From: CAWUEZ02 sp963921355
GTDB lineage: Bacteria > Pseudomonadota > Alphaproteobacteria > Thalassobaculales > Thalassobaculaceae
Length of the DNA: 64,000 bases
Reading direction: 5' to 3'
Assembly: GCA_963921355.3 (NCBI GenBank)
Contig: OZ001190.1
Coordinates: 744,001-808,000, forward strand
In this document: one piece after another, positions 1-9,323 of the stretch
Position numbering within the stretch: position 1 is the stretch's first letter
Layout of the letters: each line of letters opens with the position of its first letter
Made by a program: the position numbers and the translations under genes
The notes under the pieces: generated by a model
The model's database searches: none
The model's input: only the letters and a program-made list of their open reading frames with translations
What the model was told of the DNA's origin: nothing

Positions 1-558
1 TCCGCGATCCTGCGGACCGGTCAGCGGTTCGGAGCCGGGCACATCGTCGACATCCTGGTCGGCGGTCGTACCGAAGCGGTGCAGCGCCATGGCCACGACG
101 CGCTGCCGACATTCGCGATCGGCACCGAGTTTGACCGCGACGGCTGGCGGTCCGTGGTCCGCCAGCTGACCGCCAGCGGCGTCATCGCGATCGATTCGGC
201 AGGCTATGGCGGTCTGATGGTCGGCGAGTCCGGGCGGCCGGTGCTCAAAGGCGAGGAGACGGTGGTCCTGCGCCGCCCCACCCGGACCAAGAAGGGCCCC
301 CGGACCGCGACCCAGGCCCGCCGGGACGTCTCGCCCGAGAACGCCTCCCTCTTCGCCCGGCTGAAGGCGGAGCGCCTGACCATCGCTCGCGAGCTCTCGC
401 TGCCGCCTTACACCGTGCTGCATGACCGCTCGCTGGTCGAACTGGCCGAGCGCCGGCCGACGACGCTGGCCGGTTTCGCCGAGATTCATGGCGTCGGCGA
501 GGCCAAGCTCGAGAAGTTCGGCGCCCGGTTCCTGGCGGTGATCAACACCATGGGATAA
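1..558 (+). CDS. recQ: ATP-dependent DNA helicase RecQ, C-terminal part (5' end outside window)
   Basis: The frame is open from base 1, so the gene starts upstream of the window. The visible 185 residues cover the end of the winged-helix RQC region (GQRFGAGHIVDILVG, then VLKGEETVVLRR) and a C-terminal HRDC domain (ENASLFARLKAERLTIAREL through EIHGVGEAKLEKFG). This order is typical of RecQ. RecQ is a 3'-5' helicase in recombination repair and fork restart; HRDC helps DNA binding. The helicase core is not visible, so the call rests on the RQC-HRDC tail. The next gene begins 10 bases after the stop, which suggests cotranscription. Confidence 0.85.
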   Translation, partial: SAILRTGQRFGAGHIVDILVGGRTEAVQRHGHDALPTFAIGTEFDRDGWRSVVRQLTASGVIAIDSAGYGGLMVGESGRPVLKGEETVVLRRPTRTKKGPRTATQARRDVSPENASLFARLKAERLTIARELSLPPYTVLHDRSLVELAERRPTTLAGFAEIHGVGEAKLEKFGARFLAVINTMG

Positions 559-568
559 ACACCGTGGG

Positions 569-2296
569 ATGACGTCCCGCGCCCGGTTCGCCAAGCCCGA
601 CATCGCCGTCGACCGGCTCCCCGACGGCACCTTCCGGCTCCGCTCCCGGGTGCCGTTGGCCGACCATCCGGACACTCTGTACAGCGCTCTGGAGCATTGG
701 GCCCAGGCGGCGCCGGAGCGCCCGTTCCTTGCAGAGCGCAGCGGCAACGGCTGGCGGAGGATCAGCTTCACCGAGACCCGGCGCATCAGCATGGCGGTCG
801 CCGGGTATCTCCGCACCCACCGGATCCGGAGCGTGATGTGCCTGTCGGAGAACTCCATCGACCAGGCGCTGCTGATGTTCGGCGCCTTCCGCGCCGGCGT
901 GCCCTTCTGTCCGGTCTCACCGGCCTATGCCCTGTTATCGCGCGACTTCGCCAAGCTCGGTGCCATCGTCAGTACGGTCGCGCCGGACCTGGTCCTGGCT
1001 GCCGGTCTGGACCGCTTCACCGCCGCGCGCCAGGCGGTTGATTTCGGAGCGGCAACATTCCTCGGAGATCTCGCCACACTCGATTCCGGTGATCCGGAGG
1101 TGCCGCCGCCGGTGGCGCGCACCGCGACGGCGAAACTGCTGTTCACGTCGGGGTCGACCGGCGTGCCGAAAGGCGTGATCACGACCCACGGGATGCTGAC
1201 CGCGAACCAGGCCATGCTCGGCCAGATCTGGCCGTTCCTGCGGGAGCGGCCACCGATTTTCCTGGACTGGCTTCCCTGGAGCCACACGTTCGGCGGCAGC
1301 CAGAACCTGGGTCTCGCCGCCACCTACGGCGGCACCCTCTACATCGATGACGGGCGACCCACGCCCCACGGCATCGCACGCACCGTCGAGAACCTGCGCT
1401 CGCTGTCACCGACCCTGCACTTCAACGTCCCCCGCGGCCTGGACATGCTGTTGCCGGAGTTGGAACGGGATCCGGCCCTGCGGGATCACCTGTTCGCCGA
1501 TCTCGACCTGGTGTTCTATGCCGGCGCCAGCCTGCCGGCGAGCCTCTGGCAGCGCATCGAGCGTCTCGCTATGACCGCCACCGGAGACCGCCCGGTCCTG
1601 ACGACCTGCTACGGCGCGACGGAGACCGCGCCCCTGGCGCTGGCGGCCCACTTTCCTCTGGAGCGCGCCGATACCGTCGGAGTACCGGTGCCCGGCGTCG
1701 AGATGAAGCTGATCCCCGCCGGGGACAAGCATGAAATCGCCATCCGCGGGCCGGCGGTGACGCCGGGCTACGCCGGGCGTCCCGACCTGACCGGTCAAGC
1801 GTTCGATCCGGAGGGCTATTTCCTGACCGGCGATGCCGGTCGGCTGGCCGACCCGGGCGATCCGAACCGCGGCATTGCTTTCGACGGGCGCCTGGCCGAG
1901 GACTTTAAACTGTCGAGCGGGACCTGGGTCAGCGCCGGCGCTCTTCGCCTCGCCCTGATCAGCGCCGGCGGCAGTGCCATCAGCGATCTGGTCATCGCCG
2001 GGCACGACCGGTCCGAGATCGGCATCCTGGTCTTCGGCCCTCCCGACACCGGCGGCCAAGGGATCGACGTCATCGAGGCGATCCAAACCGGGCTGCGCCG
2101 GCACAACGCGGACAATCCCAGATCCAGCACGCGGGTCGCCCGGGCCCTGGTGCTGACCGATCCGCCCTCGGTTGATGCCGGCGAGATCACCGACAAGGGA
2201 TATCTGAATCAGCGCCGGATCCTGGACTGCAGAGGGGACTGGGTCGCGGAACTGTTCGCCGACCCGCCCGGCACCGATGTGATCGTGATCGACTGA
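569..2296 (+). CDS. Feruloyl-CoA synthase-like AMP-forming acyl-CoA ligase
   Basis: 575-residue ANL-superfamily ligase. The phosphate-binding loop is TSGSTGVPKGV at about residues 193-203, the adenylation motif YGATE is at 348-352, the hinge motif LTGDAGRLAD follows, and the C-terminal lysine motif is GEITDKGYLNQRR. The N-terminal section (RLPDGTFRLRSRVPL) and DWLPWSHTFGGSQNLG resemble feruloyl-CoA synthases, which activate hydroxycinnamates to CoA thioesters. No enoyl-CoA hydratase/aldolase or vanillin dehydrogenase gene is nearby, so the aromatic substrate is inferred from similarity only. The ATG at 569 leaves a 10-base gap after recQ. Confidence 0.75.
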   Translation: MTSRARFAKPDIAVDRLPDGTFRLRSRVPLADHPDTLYSALEHWAQAAPERPFLAERSGNGWRRISFTETRRISMAVAGYLRTHRIRSVMCLSENSIDQALLMFGAFRAGVPFCPVSPAYALLSRDFAKLGAIVSTVAPDLVLAAGLDRFTAARQAVDFGAATFLGDLATLDSGDPEVPPPVARTATAKLLFTSGSTGVPKGVITTHGMLTANQAMLGQIWPFLRERPPIFLDWLPWSHTFGGSQNLGLAATYGGTLYIDDGRPTPHGIARTVENLRSLSPTLHFNVPRGLDMLLPELERDPALRDHLFADLDLVFYAGASLPASLWQRIERLAMTATGDRPVLTTCYGATETAPLALAAHFPLERADTVGVPVPGVEMKLIPAGDKHEIAIRGPAVTPGYAGRPDLTGQAFDPEGYFLTGDAGRLADPGDPNRGIAFDGRLAEDFKLSSGTWVSAGALRLALISAGGSAISDLVIAGHDRSEIGILVFGPPDTGGQGIDVIEAIQTGLRRHNADNPRSSTRVARALVLTDPPSVDAGEITDKGYLNQRRILDCRGDWVAELFADPPGTDVIVID

Positions 2297-2391
2297 TCGC
2301 ATCGGCCCCCGAATCGGCCAGCGGATCAGATTGGATCAACCCGGCGCTCTCGGTGTATCACAGCCTTTGATCGCAAGAGCTCCAGTTCACG

Positions 2392-4176
2392 ATGGCCCCT
2401 GATCAAGTCGCCACACTTACCCTGCTGACCGCGGTTGTCGCGCTGTTCATCTGGGGACGCTGGCGGGTCGACATCGTCGCCCTGGCGGCCCTGGTGGCCG
2501 CCGTCCTTCTGGGCCTGGTACCGGCGGCCGAAGCGTTCTCCGGGTTCGGTCACCCGGCGGTGATCACGGTTGCCGCCGTCCTGGCGATCTCATCCGCGCT
2601 GGCCCGCTCGGGCCTGGTCGACCTGATGGCGGCGAGGATCGAGCGGGTTGTCCACGGTCGGATCGTTCAGCTCGGAGCGCTGTCGGCGCTCGGCGGCACC
2701 ATGTCGGGGTTCATGAACAATGTCGGTGCTCTGGCATTGCTGATGCCGGTCGCCCTGTCGATGGCCCGGCGTACCGGCTACGCGCCGGCCCTGGTCCTGA
2801 TGCCGCTGTCGTTCGCGACGATCCTGGGCGGCCTGGTCACGCTGATCGGGACACCGCCCAATGTGCTGATCGCGGACTACCGCCGGGAGGTCACGGGGAC
2901 GTCGTTCGCCCTGTTCGATTTCGCCTGGGTCGGGTTTCCGCTGGCCTGTGCCGGCATTGTCTTCGTGGTGGCGGTCGGCTGGCGACTGCTGCCCGCGTCG
3001 GCGAGTGCCGCACCCGGAAGCGACAGCCCGTTCGATATCGAGGGCTACCTGACCGAGGTGCTGGTTCCAGAGGATGCGAAGGCGATCGGCCTGACCCTGG
3101 ACGAGTTGATCGAAGGCCAGGAACCGGCGCCCCATGTGGACGCCATCGTGCGGGGCCGCACCCGGGTGATCCGCCGCCTGCGCCACGCCAGGCTGCAGGC
3201 CGGTGATGTGCTGCTGGTGCATGGCGAGACCGAGGCGATCGAGGGGCTGGTTGCCCAGGGCCTGACCCTGGTGGCGGCCAAGCAGCTGGAGAACGAGGAC
3301 AGCGCCGGACCGATCGACCGGGCCGCGTTGACCACGATCGAGGCGGTGGTGCCGCCACGGTCCTGGATCGAGGGCCGATCGGCCCTGACCACGCAGTTGC
3401 GTTCGCGCTACGGGATCAATCTGCTGGCGGTGGCCCGGGCCGGTGAGCGGATCGCCGGGCGGCTGCGCGACGTTCGGTTTCGGGCCGGCGACGTCGTGCT
3501 GCTGCAGGGTTCACGCGATCAGCTGTCGGACACCGTGCGGGCGCTCGGCTGTCTGCCCCTGGCCGAACGCAAGTTGGCTCTCGAGCCTCAGCGGGCGTTC
3601 GTGCCGCTGGTCCTGTTCGGCGCTGCGATCCTGGCGACGGTTTCGGGGGTGCTGCCGGCGGCGATCGCCCTGACCGGTGGTCTGGTCGCCATGGTGCTGG
3701 CCCGGGTCATCACCATGCGCGAAGTGTACGAGGCCGTCGACTGGCAGGTCGTCGTGCTGCTGGCGGCGATGATCCCCGTGGGCGCTGCCATCGTGACCAC
3801 CGGAACGGCAGGGCTGATCGGCGGCGGAATCGCCGCCCTGGCCGGGGATGCCAGCGCACACCTGCTGCTCGCCCTGGTGCTGATCGTGACGATGACGCTG
3901 AGCGACATCATGAACAATGCCGCCACCGCGGTGGTGATGGCGCCGATCAGCGTCGCCCTGGCGCAGTCGGTTCAGGTCAGCCCCGACCCGATGCTGATGG
4001 CCGTCGCGGTCGGCGCGTCCTCGGCCTTCCTGACCCCGATCGGCCACCAGAACAATTTGCTGGTGATGGGTCCGGGCGGCTACCGGTTCGGCGACTACTG
4101 GCGCATGGGCCTGCCGCTTGAGGTTCTGCTGGTCGGGCTGGGGGTCTGGCTGATCCCGATCGCCTGGCCGTTCTGA
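2392..4176 (+). CDS. SLC13-family (DASS) anion permease with two TrkA-C domains
   Basis: 594 residues. Hydrophobic halves flank a soluble middle of about residues 205-385. Each half carries a DASS-type signature: TLIGTPPNVLIADY near residue 150 and FLTPIGHQNNLLVMGPGGY near 545. The middle holds two RCK_C/TrkA-C-like domains, both ending in a RAGDV or QAGDV type strand (LQAGDVLLVHG and FRAGDVVLLQG). The family imports dicarboxylates, sulfate or related anions at the inner membrane; the RCK_C pair suggests ligand control. The substrate cannot be read from sequence. The EamA gene follows after 13 bases and is probably cotranscribed. Confidence 0.8.
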   Translation: MAPDQVATLTLLTAVVALFIWGRWRVDIVALAALVAAVLLGLVPAAEAFSGFGHPAVITVAAVLAISSALARSGLVDLMAARIERVVHGRIVQLGALSALGGTMSGFMNNVGALALLMPVALSMARRTGYAPALVLMPLSFATILGGLVTLIGTPPNVLIADYRREVTGTSFALFDFAWVGFPLACAGIVFVVAVGWRLLPASASAAPGSDSPFDIEGYLTEVLVPEDAKAIGLTLDELIEGQEPAPHVDAIVRGRTRVIRRLRHARLQAGDVLLVHGETEAIEGLVAQGLTLVAAKQLENEDSAGPIDRAALTTIEAVVPPRSWIEGRSALTTQLRSRYGINLLAVARAGERIAGRLRDVRFRAGDVVLLQGSRDQLSDTVRALGCLPLAERKLALEPQRAFVPLVLFGAAILATVSGVLPAAIALTGGLVAMVLARVITMREVYEAVDWQVVVLLAAMIPVGAAIVTTGTAGLIGGGIAALAGDASAHLLLALVLIVTMTLSDIMNNAATAVVMAPISVALAQSVQVSPDPMLMAVAVGASSAFLTPIGHQNNLLVMGPGGYRFGDYWRMGLPLEVLLVGLGVWLIPIAWPF

Positions 4177-4189
4177 GAGGCCAAACCGG

Positions 4190-5086
4190 ATGCGCGACGA
4201 CATGCACCGCAACCGGATTCCGCTTCTGCTGCTGCTGATGCTCGGCAACCTCTGGGGATTGTCGTTCTCGCTCTCCAAGCTCGCGGTCACCGGCGGGGTC
4301 AATCCGATCGCCTACGCCTGGTGGCAGTCGACCGGGGCATCGCTGTTCCTGTTTCTGATGTGCCGGCGCGCCGGCATCCGGCTGCCGACCGGCCGGCGCC
4401 ACCTGCTGCTCTACTGTGCCACCGGCCTGGCGGGTCTGGCCCTGCCCAACGTCAACATCGTGATGACGGCGCAGTACCTGCCGGCCGGCGTGCTGGCGAC
4501 CCTGGTGACGACAGTGCCGCTGATGACCTTCGCGATGGCGGTGGCGCTGGGCGACCAGCGCTTCAGCTTCTGGGCACTGTGCGGTCTTTCCTTCGGCGCC
4601 GTCGGGGTGCTGCTGCTGATCGGGCCGACCGCCAGCCTGCCGGATCCCAGCGCCGCGGCCTGGGTCCCGGTGGCCATGATCACGCCGGTGCTCTACGCCA
4701 CCAGCACGATCCTGGCGGCCCGTCTGCGCCCGCCCGGCACACCGTCTCTGGCGGCGGCCTGGGGTCTGGTCACCGCGGCCTCGATCATGCTGCTGCCGGT
4801 GATGTTGGCGACCGGCACGTTCCGCCCGCTGTTCGCCGATGGGATCACACCCGCCGATAGCGCGATGGCCGGGCAGATCGTGATCACCTGCATCGCCTAT
4901 GTTCTGTATTTCGAGATCATCGACCGGGCAGGGCCGGTCTACGTCAGCCAGGTCGGCTACATCGTCAACGTGTTCGGCCTGCTATGGGGCTTCGTTGTGT
5001 TCGCCGAAGTCCCGTCCCCCTGGCTCTGGGCAACCGTCGGCCTGGTGTTCGCCGGCGTGTATCTGGTGCACCACCACAATCGCTGA
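4190..5086 (+). CDS. EamA/DMT-family transporter
   Basis: 298 residues with about ten predicted membrane helices in two five-helix halves, as in the drug/metabolite transporter superfamily. The N-terminus GNLWGLSFSLSKLAVTGGVNP matches the first EamA repeat. The second half (VIMITPVLYATSTILAARLR on) begins near residue 160. The C-terminus ends in a last helix and a short His-rich tail (VHHHNR). These proteins are usually inner-membrane exporters of metabolites, but the substrate is not predictable. The gene lies 13 bases after the SLC13 gene and is convergent with the lyase gene. Confidence 0.75.
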   Translation: MRDDMHRNRIPLLLLLMLGNLWGLSFSLSKLAVTGGVNPIAYAWWQSTGASLFLFLMCRRAGIRLPTGRRHLLLYCATGLAGLALPNVNIVMTAQYLPAGVLATLVTTVPLMTFAMAVALGDQRFSFWALCGLSFGAVGVLLLIGPTASLPDPSAAAWVPVAMITPVLYATSTILAARLRPPGTPSLAAAWGLVTAASIMLLPVMLATGTFRPLFADGITPADSAMAGQIVITCIAYVLYFEIIDRAGPVYVSQVGYIVNVFGLLWGFVVFAEVPSPWLWATVGLVFAGVYLVHHHNR

Positions 5087-5183
5087 GCGGCCGCACCGGC
5101 GGTCCCGGTGTCGCCAGTTCCGGCCGGGACTGCCGCGACGGACCTCTATGTCCGCCGCGGCACCTGTCCCCTGAAGCGGACGG

Positions 5184-6104
5184 TCAGGCCGCCATCGCGG
5201 GCAGCCGGAAGTCCACCTTCGCCATGTCGGCGACCAGTTGCTCGGCCTTGTCGGCCGGCAACGGCAGAAATGGTGCCCGCACGTTGCGCCACGCCGCCTT
5301 GCCGCTTTCGCGCGCCAGCAGTTCCTTCAGTGCCGCCGCCGCCGGATAGGCCTGAAGGGCCAGCCGCTGGGCAGTCAGCTGCTCCTGCAGGCCGTCGGCA
5401 TCGCTCGCACCCGCCCTCCAGGCAGCGTAAACAGCGCCGCACATGACGGAGGTGCAGTTACCGGTGGCGGTGATCGTACCGACGCCGCCGGCGCGCAGAA
5501 TGTCGAGCAGATAGCGCTCGGTGCCGGCGAACACGTCGAAGCCATCGAACCGCTCGGCCATGGCCTTCATGTTCTCGAAATCGCCGGAGCTGTCCTTGAC
5601 CCCGCAGAACGTGCCCGGGAAGTCCTTCAGGAGACGCTCGATCAGGTCATGGCTGAACGGCACCGCCGACATCTGAGGGAAATGATACAGGTAGAATTTG
5701 AGCCGGCTGTCACCGACCGCCTCCAGGGTCCGTGCGAAATGCGCGTAGAGGCCGTCATCGCTCGGGTTCTTGTAGTAGAACGGCGGCAGCATCAGGGCCG
5801 ACTCGATCCCGATCTCCAGGGTCTTGCGGGTCAATGCCACCGTTTCCGGAAGGGCGCAGCAGCCGGTGCCGATCATCAGCCGGTCCTTCGGCAGGTCGGA
5901 CGCTCCGAGCGCATCCAGGAAGGCCAGGCGCTCGTCGACCGACAGCGAGTTGGCTTCTCCGGTCGTGCCGAACAGCAGAACCCCGTCGCATCCGTTCGCC
6001 AGCAGCCACTTCGTGTGCGCCAGGGTGCCGTCCACATCGATGGAAATGTCGTCACGGAATGCGGTCAGGCCCGCAGCCATAACGCCGGTGATCCGTTCGC
6101 CCAT
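5184..6104 (-). CDS. Dihydrodipicolinate synthase-family (DapA/NAL) lyase
   Basis: 306-residue class I aldolase-type barrel. The motif GTTGEANSLS (46-55) is the family pyruvate/keto-acid signature. Y140 (in YLYHFP) and the Schiff-base lysine K170 (in GVKDSSGD) occupy the expected catalytic places. The frame is open to 6203, but the ATG at 6104 has a GGAGG ribosome site six bases upstream and starts where the family does. True DapA usually lies in lysine operons. Here the gene is isolated and the sequence looks more like the broad aldolase/dehydratase branch, so a role in sugar-acid or amino-acid catabolism is possible. Confidence 0.75.
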   Translation of the reverse strand: MGERITGVMAAGLTAFRDDISIDVDGTLAHTKWLLANGCDGVLLFGTTGEANSLSVDERLAFLDALGASDLPKDRLMIGTGCCALPETVALTRKTLEIGIESALMLPPFYYKNPSDDGLYAHFARTLEAVGDSRLKFYLYHFPQMSAVPFSHDLIERLLKDFPGTFCGVKDSSGDFENMKAMAERFDGFDVFAGTERYLLDILRAGGVGTITATGNCTSVMCGAVYAAWRAGASDADGLQEQLTAQRLALQAYPAAAALKELLARESGKAAWRNVRAPFLPLPADKAEQLVADMAKVDFRLPAMAA

Positions 6105-6264
6105 GGGTATCCTCCGGAGGTTCTCGATAGGGCCGGCACCATAATCGCGCGGCCGAGGGCGATCAAGCGGCCTCGGCCTTGGACCGAACGGCGCAGAGAC
6201 CAAACCGGCGCCGGCGGGATAGTTTTTTCTTTTTCAGATCGTTACGGGCAATATCGTGCGGAAA

Positions 6265-6858
6265 TCAGCCGCCGACATGCTCTCTCAGCTGCCGGGCGAG
6301 CGCCTCCGGTTCGGTGCCATGGCTGAAATGCGCGGCGTAGCGACCCTGCGGGTCCATCAGGTAGGTGATGGTCGAGTGGTCCATCAGATAGTCGGTGTAC
6401 TGCTCGCTTTCCGCCTTGGCGTAGTAGACCCGATAGGCCCGCGCGACGGCGGCGATCTGCTCGGGCGTACCGGTCAGCATCTGAAAGCTCGGATGGAAAT
6501 GCTCGTGATAGGCCGCCATCTGCTCAACCGTGTCGCGTTCGGGGTCGACGGTGATGAAGATCGGCGTGATCTTGTCGCCCGCGGGGCCCAGCGAGTCCAT
6601 GGCGGCCGTCACTGTCGAAAGGGTCGCCGGGCAGAAGTCCGGGCAGAAGGTGTACCCGAAGAACACGAGCTGCCAGCGCCCGGCGTAGCTCTCCTGCGTC
6701 ACCGCGCGACCGGTGTGGTCGGTCAACGTGTACGGCCCGCCGATCTCGACCGTTCCCGTCCCCGGCCGGCTCTGCCAGACGAAGTAGCCGGCAGTGACCG
6801 TCGCGACCAGCGCTGCGGTCAGCAACGTGACGGTGAAGAAGAACATGCGACTGGACAT
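6265..6858 (-). CDS. SCO1/SenC-family copper chaperone (thioredoxin-like)
   Basis: 197 residues. An N-terminal membrane anchor (VTLLTAALVATVTAGYFVW) is followed by a periplasmic thioredoxin-fold domain. The copper-binding motif is CPDFC in GYTFCPDFCPATL, and the distal histidine is in MDHSTITYLMDP, as needed for Cu handling. The family delivers copper to the CuA site of cytochrome c oxidase or acts as a redox partner. SenC/PrrC proteins are classically encoded between regB and regA in purple bacteria; here regB lies about 3.6 kb away with cobalamin genes between. No oxidase genes are in the window. Confidence 0.88.
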   Translation of the reverse strand: MSSRMFFFTVTLLTAALVATVTAGYFVWQSRPGTGTVEIGGPYTLTDHTGRAVTQESYAGRWQLVFFGYTFCPDFCPATLSTVTAAMDSLGPAGDKITPIFITVDPERDTVEQMAAYHEHFHPSFQMLTGTPEQIAAVARAYRVYYAKAESEQYTDYLMDHSTITYLMDPQGRYAAHFSHGTEPEALARQLREHVGG

Positions 6859-6997
6859 TCTCGAGACCTCTGTACCCGTACTGCGCCCTAGAGCGTGGCA
6901 TATGGGAATCGGCCGGAAACATCAAAGCTTCGAGATGTCGCAGACCGGTTACCGCCGCTGATTGCTGAAACGCGGCCGGCGGCGTAGCGTTCCATCC

Positions 6998-7759
6998 ATG
7001 TCGCAAGAACAGACCATCCGGGTGTTCGTCGGCACCGACGAGTCCCGCCGGCTGGCGGAGACCCTGGCCGAGGTGTTCGCGCCACGCCTGACCGTCGCGG
7101 TCACGCTGTCCGCGGGTCTCCGCCCACCGCGCGGTTGTCTGGTGGACCGGGTGGCGGACACCACGATCGGCTCGGTCGAGGCGGTGGTCGACGGCCTGGA
7201 TCCGTTCGCGCTTGATACGATCCGGGCGGTGCGGGCCAGTACCCGCAAGGCCGGTCTGCCGCGGCTGGCCTTCCGGCCGAGGGGCTGGGAACGCCACCCG
7301 CTGGACCGCTGGGTCGAGGTGCGCGACCTTGCCGGTGCGGTCAACGCGGTCGCATCCGTGGCGCGCACCGCTCTGCTGTGGCTGCCGCCCAGCGATGTCG
7401 CCGCCTTCGAAACCGTCGGTGGCCTCAGGTTCCCGACCCGCCTGTCCAGAAACCCGGCGCAATGGTCGTTGCCGCCCAGGTTCGAACCCTGTGTGATCCC
7501 GCCGCCCTACAGCATTGCCGGGGACACCGCGCTGCTGCGGCGCTGTCAGGCGCAGGCCGTGGTGATGCGGGCGACCGGCGCCGCGGCCGACGCACCCCTG
7601 GTTCATGCCGCGCGCGCGCTGGACCTTCCCATCGTCATGATCCGGCGTCCGATCGACCGGGGGGACGTCCCGGCCCGGTCGGTCGACGTAGCGATTGATT
7701 GGGTGGACTCGATTCTGAACCCGCCCGATTTCTTCAGAAACGCCAGGGAGTTGCGTTGA
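6998..7759 (+). CDS. cobK: Precorrin-6A reductase-like protein (CobK/CbiJ family)
   Basis: 253 residues from the ATG at 6998; an upstream in-frame start at 6962 has no better support. The motif RHPLDRWVEVRDLAGAV, the central GGLRFPTRL stretch and the C-terminal ALDLPIVMIRRP match the CobK/CbiJ layout (substrate loop and C-terminal Rossmann half). CobK reduces precorrin-6A with NADPH in corrin-ring synthesis. The N-terminal nucleotide-binding motif is weak and the usual TGR(Q)G segment is altered, so the protein is divergent. The location beside the CobC-like, cobS and cobT genes supports the call. Its 3' end overlaps the convergent phosphatase gene by 26 bases. Confidence 0.6.
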   Translation: MSQEQTIRVFVGTDESRRLAETLAEVFAPRLTVAVTLSAGLRPPRGCLVDRVADTTIGSVEAVVDGLDPFALDTIRAVRASTRKAGLPRLAFRPRGWERHPLDRWVEVRDLAGAVNAVASVARTALLWLPPSDVAAFETVGGLRFPTRLSRNPAQWSLPPRFEPCVIPPPYSIAGDTALLRRCQAQAVVMRATGAAADAPLVHAARALDLPIVMIRRPIDRGDVPARSVDVAIDWVDSILNPPDFFRNARELR

Positions 7760-8348
7760 TGAAGCCGATGCCGGCCTGACCGTCGGCATAGAAGTCGATT
7801 CGGGTCATCGATACGGTATCGACATGAAATGACAGGGCGGAGGCCGGTGCCAGTCCAAGCGCGTGGGCTAGCGCCGCTCGGATCGAGCCACCGTGCATGA
7901 CGGCGACGACGTCGCGGTCCGGAAGCCGCGCGCACCACTCCTCGACAGCGCCTGTTACCCGGGCAACGACGTCCACGAAGCTCTCACCGCCCGGCGGCCG
8001 TTCCTCGGCCGGCGCCAGCCAGAACCGGCGATAGACCTCCGGATGGCGCGCTCGGATCGCCGCCCGATTCTGCCCCTGCCAATCGCCGAAGGACTGCTCC
8101 ATCAGCCGCGGCTCGTCGACCACAGGATCGCCGCTGGCGCCTGCGCGCCTTAGGGCGGCGGCGGTCTCGCGGGTGCGCGACAGCGGACTCTGCAGCCAGA
8201 CCGCGTCAGCCGGCAGCAGCCGGGCGACGGAAGCAAACACCCGGTCGTCGGACACGTCGCATGCGATGTCGTGCTGACCGTAGACCAGACCGTCCGGATT
8301 GATCAACGGGGCATGACGCACCAGCCACCAGCGGGTCATCGCAACCAT
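7734..8348 (-). CDS. Histidine phosphatase family protein, probable alpha-ribazole phosphatase (CobC-like)
   Basis: 204-residue histidine phosphatase. The catalytic start WLVRHAP carries RHA instead of the usual RHG, as is common in the alphaproteobacterial cobalamin-linked branch. SPLSRTRETAAAL is the second phosphate pocket, and a later catalytic histidine is in AVMHGGSI. CobC removes the 5' phosphate of alpha-ribazole phosphate or adenosylcobalamin 5'-phosphate. The start at 8348 has AGGAG nine bases upstream. cobS starts 843 bases upstream on the same strand and ends 18 bases before this gene, so cobS and this gene probably form an operon. Confidence 0.72.
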   Translation of the reverse strand: MVAMTRWWLVRHAPLINPDGLVYGQHDIACDVSDDRVFASVARLLPADAVWLQSPLSRTRETAAALRRAGASGDPVVDEPRLMEQSFGDWQGQNRAAIRARHPEVYRRFWLAPAEERPPGGESFVDVVARVTGAVEEWCARLPDRDVVAVMHGGSIRAALAHALGLAPASALSFHVDTVSMTRIDFYADGQAGIGFINATPWRF

Positions 8349-8366
8349 TCGAGCTTCTCCTGAGGG

Positions 8367-9191
8367 TCAGAACGCTGAAAGACAGGCGGCGACCGCCACC
8401 AGAGCGGCGAGTTCGGCTGCCTGCTCGGCGGCGCCGAGGACATCACCGGTCATGCCGCCGATGTACCGGCGGGCCAGCCATCCGACCACCGCAGCCGCGG
8501 CCACCGCCGCCGCCGCGGCAATCAGACCGAAGCCGGCGGGCAGCAGGGCCAGGGCCAGAGCGAGCGCGAGGCCGACGGACCACAGCGCGCCGGCCCGGCC
8601 CGGTCGACCCGCCAGGCGCGCCAACCCGTCCTCGGCGGCGAACGGCAGGGCCCAGGCCACGGCCGGAATCACCGCGCGGCCCAGCACGTGCGCCACCATC
8701 AGCGCGGCGACCCCCTCATCTCCGGCCAGGACCAGGGCTTCGATCTTGGCCGCCAGAACCAGGATCAGGGTGACCACCCCATAGGTTCCGATCCGGCTGT
8801 CACGCATGATGCGGATCTTGGCCGCCGGATCCCGGCCGCCCCCGACGCCGTCGACGAAGTCGGCCAGGCCGTCCTCGTGCAGCGCCCCGGTCAGCAGGGC
8901 CGCGGCGGCCACCGCGACGATGACCGCCAGAGTGTCCGGCAGGCCCACCGCCTGAGCCACCGTAAGGGCCAGGGCACCCAGAACACCGACCAACAGGCCG
9001 ACCAATGGAAAGGCCCAGCTCGCCGCCATCAATGGCCTGTCGCCGGTCGGGGGCCCAATCCCCAAGCCATCTATCCGGGGAAGCCGGGTCAGAAACGTGA
9101 TCGCCAGCATCAAGTCGTCGCGCCAAAGGCGCGAGGGGCCGCCGAATCCGGCGCCGGCTGAAGATCCGTCCCTCGGAGGCTCATCGGTCAT
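8367..9191 (-). CDS. cobS: Adenosylcobinamide-GDP ribazoletransferase (cobalamin synthase)
   Basis: 274 residues from the ATG at 9191; the same frame stays open for another 2.2 kb through cobT and regB on the opposite strand, which is a high-GC artefact. Family motifs include LTRLPRIDGL near the N-terminus, HEDGLADFVDGVGGGRDPAAK (acidic, metal-binding) and IRIMRDSRIGTYG, followed by several membrane helices and ARRYIGGMTGDVLGA near the end. CobS joins adenosylcobinamide-GDP with alpha-ribazole at the inner membrane, the last joining step of B12. It is divergent from cobT across a 132-base gap. Confidence 0.92.
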   Translation of the reverse strand: MTDEPPRDGSSAGAGFGGPSRLWRDDLMLAITFLTRLPRIDGLGIGPPTGDRPLMAASWAFPLVGLLVGVLGALALTVAQAVGLPDTLAVIVAVAAAALLTGALHEDGLADFVDGVGGGRDPAAKIRIMRDSRIGTYGVVTLILVLAAKIEALVLAGDEGVAALMVAHVLGRAVIPAVAWALPFAAEDGLARLAGRPGRAGALWSVGLALALALALLPAGFGLIAAAAAVAAAAVVGWLARRYIGGMTGDVLGAAEQAAELAALVAVAACLSAF

Positions 9192-9323
9192 CGGGGCCGC
9201 ACCATTCGGAGGCTGGTGGCTTCTTCCATGCGCTGCGCGTATAGCGTTGCCTGCAACAAAGCAATCCCCGATGCGGCGGGGCGCGCCCGGCAACCCTGAA
9301 CACGGCTGCAAGCCCGAGGTCTC

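Noticed and set aside
9192..9323. Cobalamin riboswitch in the cobS-cobT gap
   Set aside because: No B12-box-like sequence or convincing fold was found; the gap is only 132 bases.
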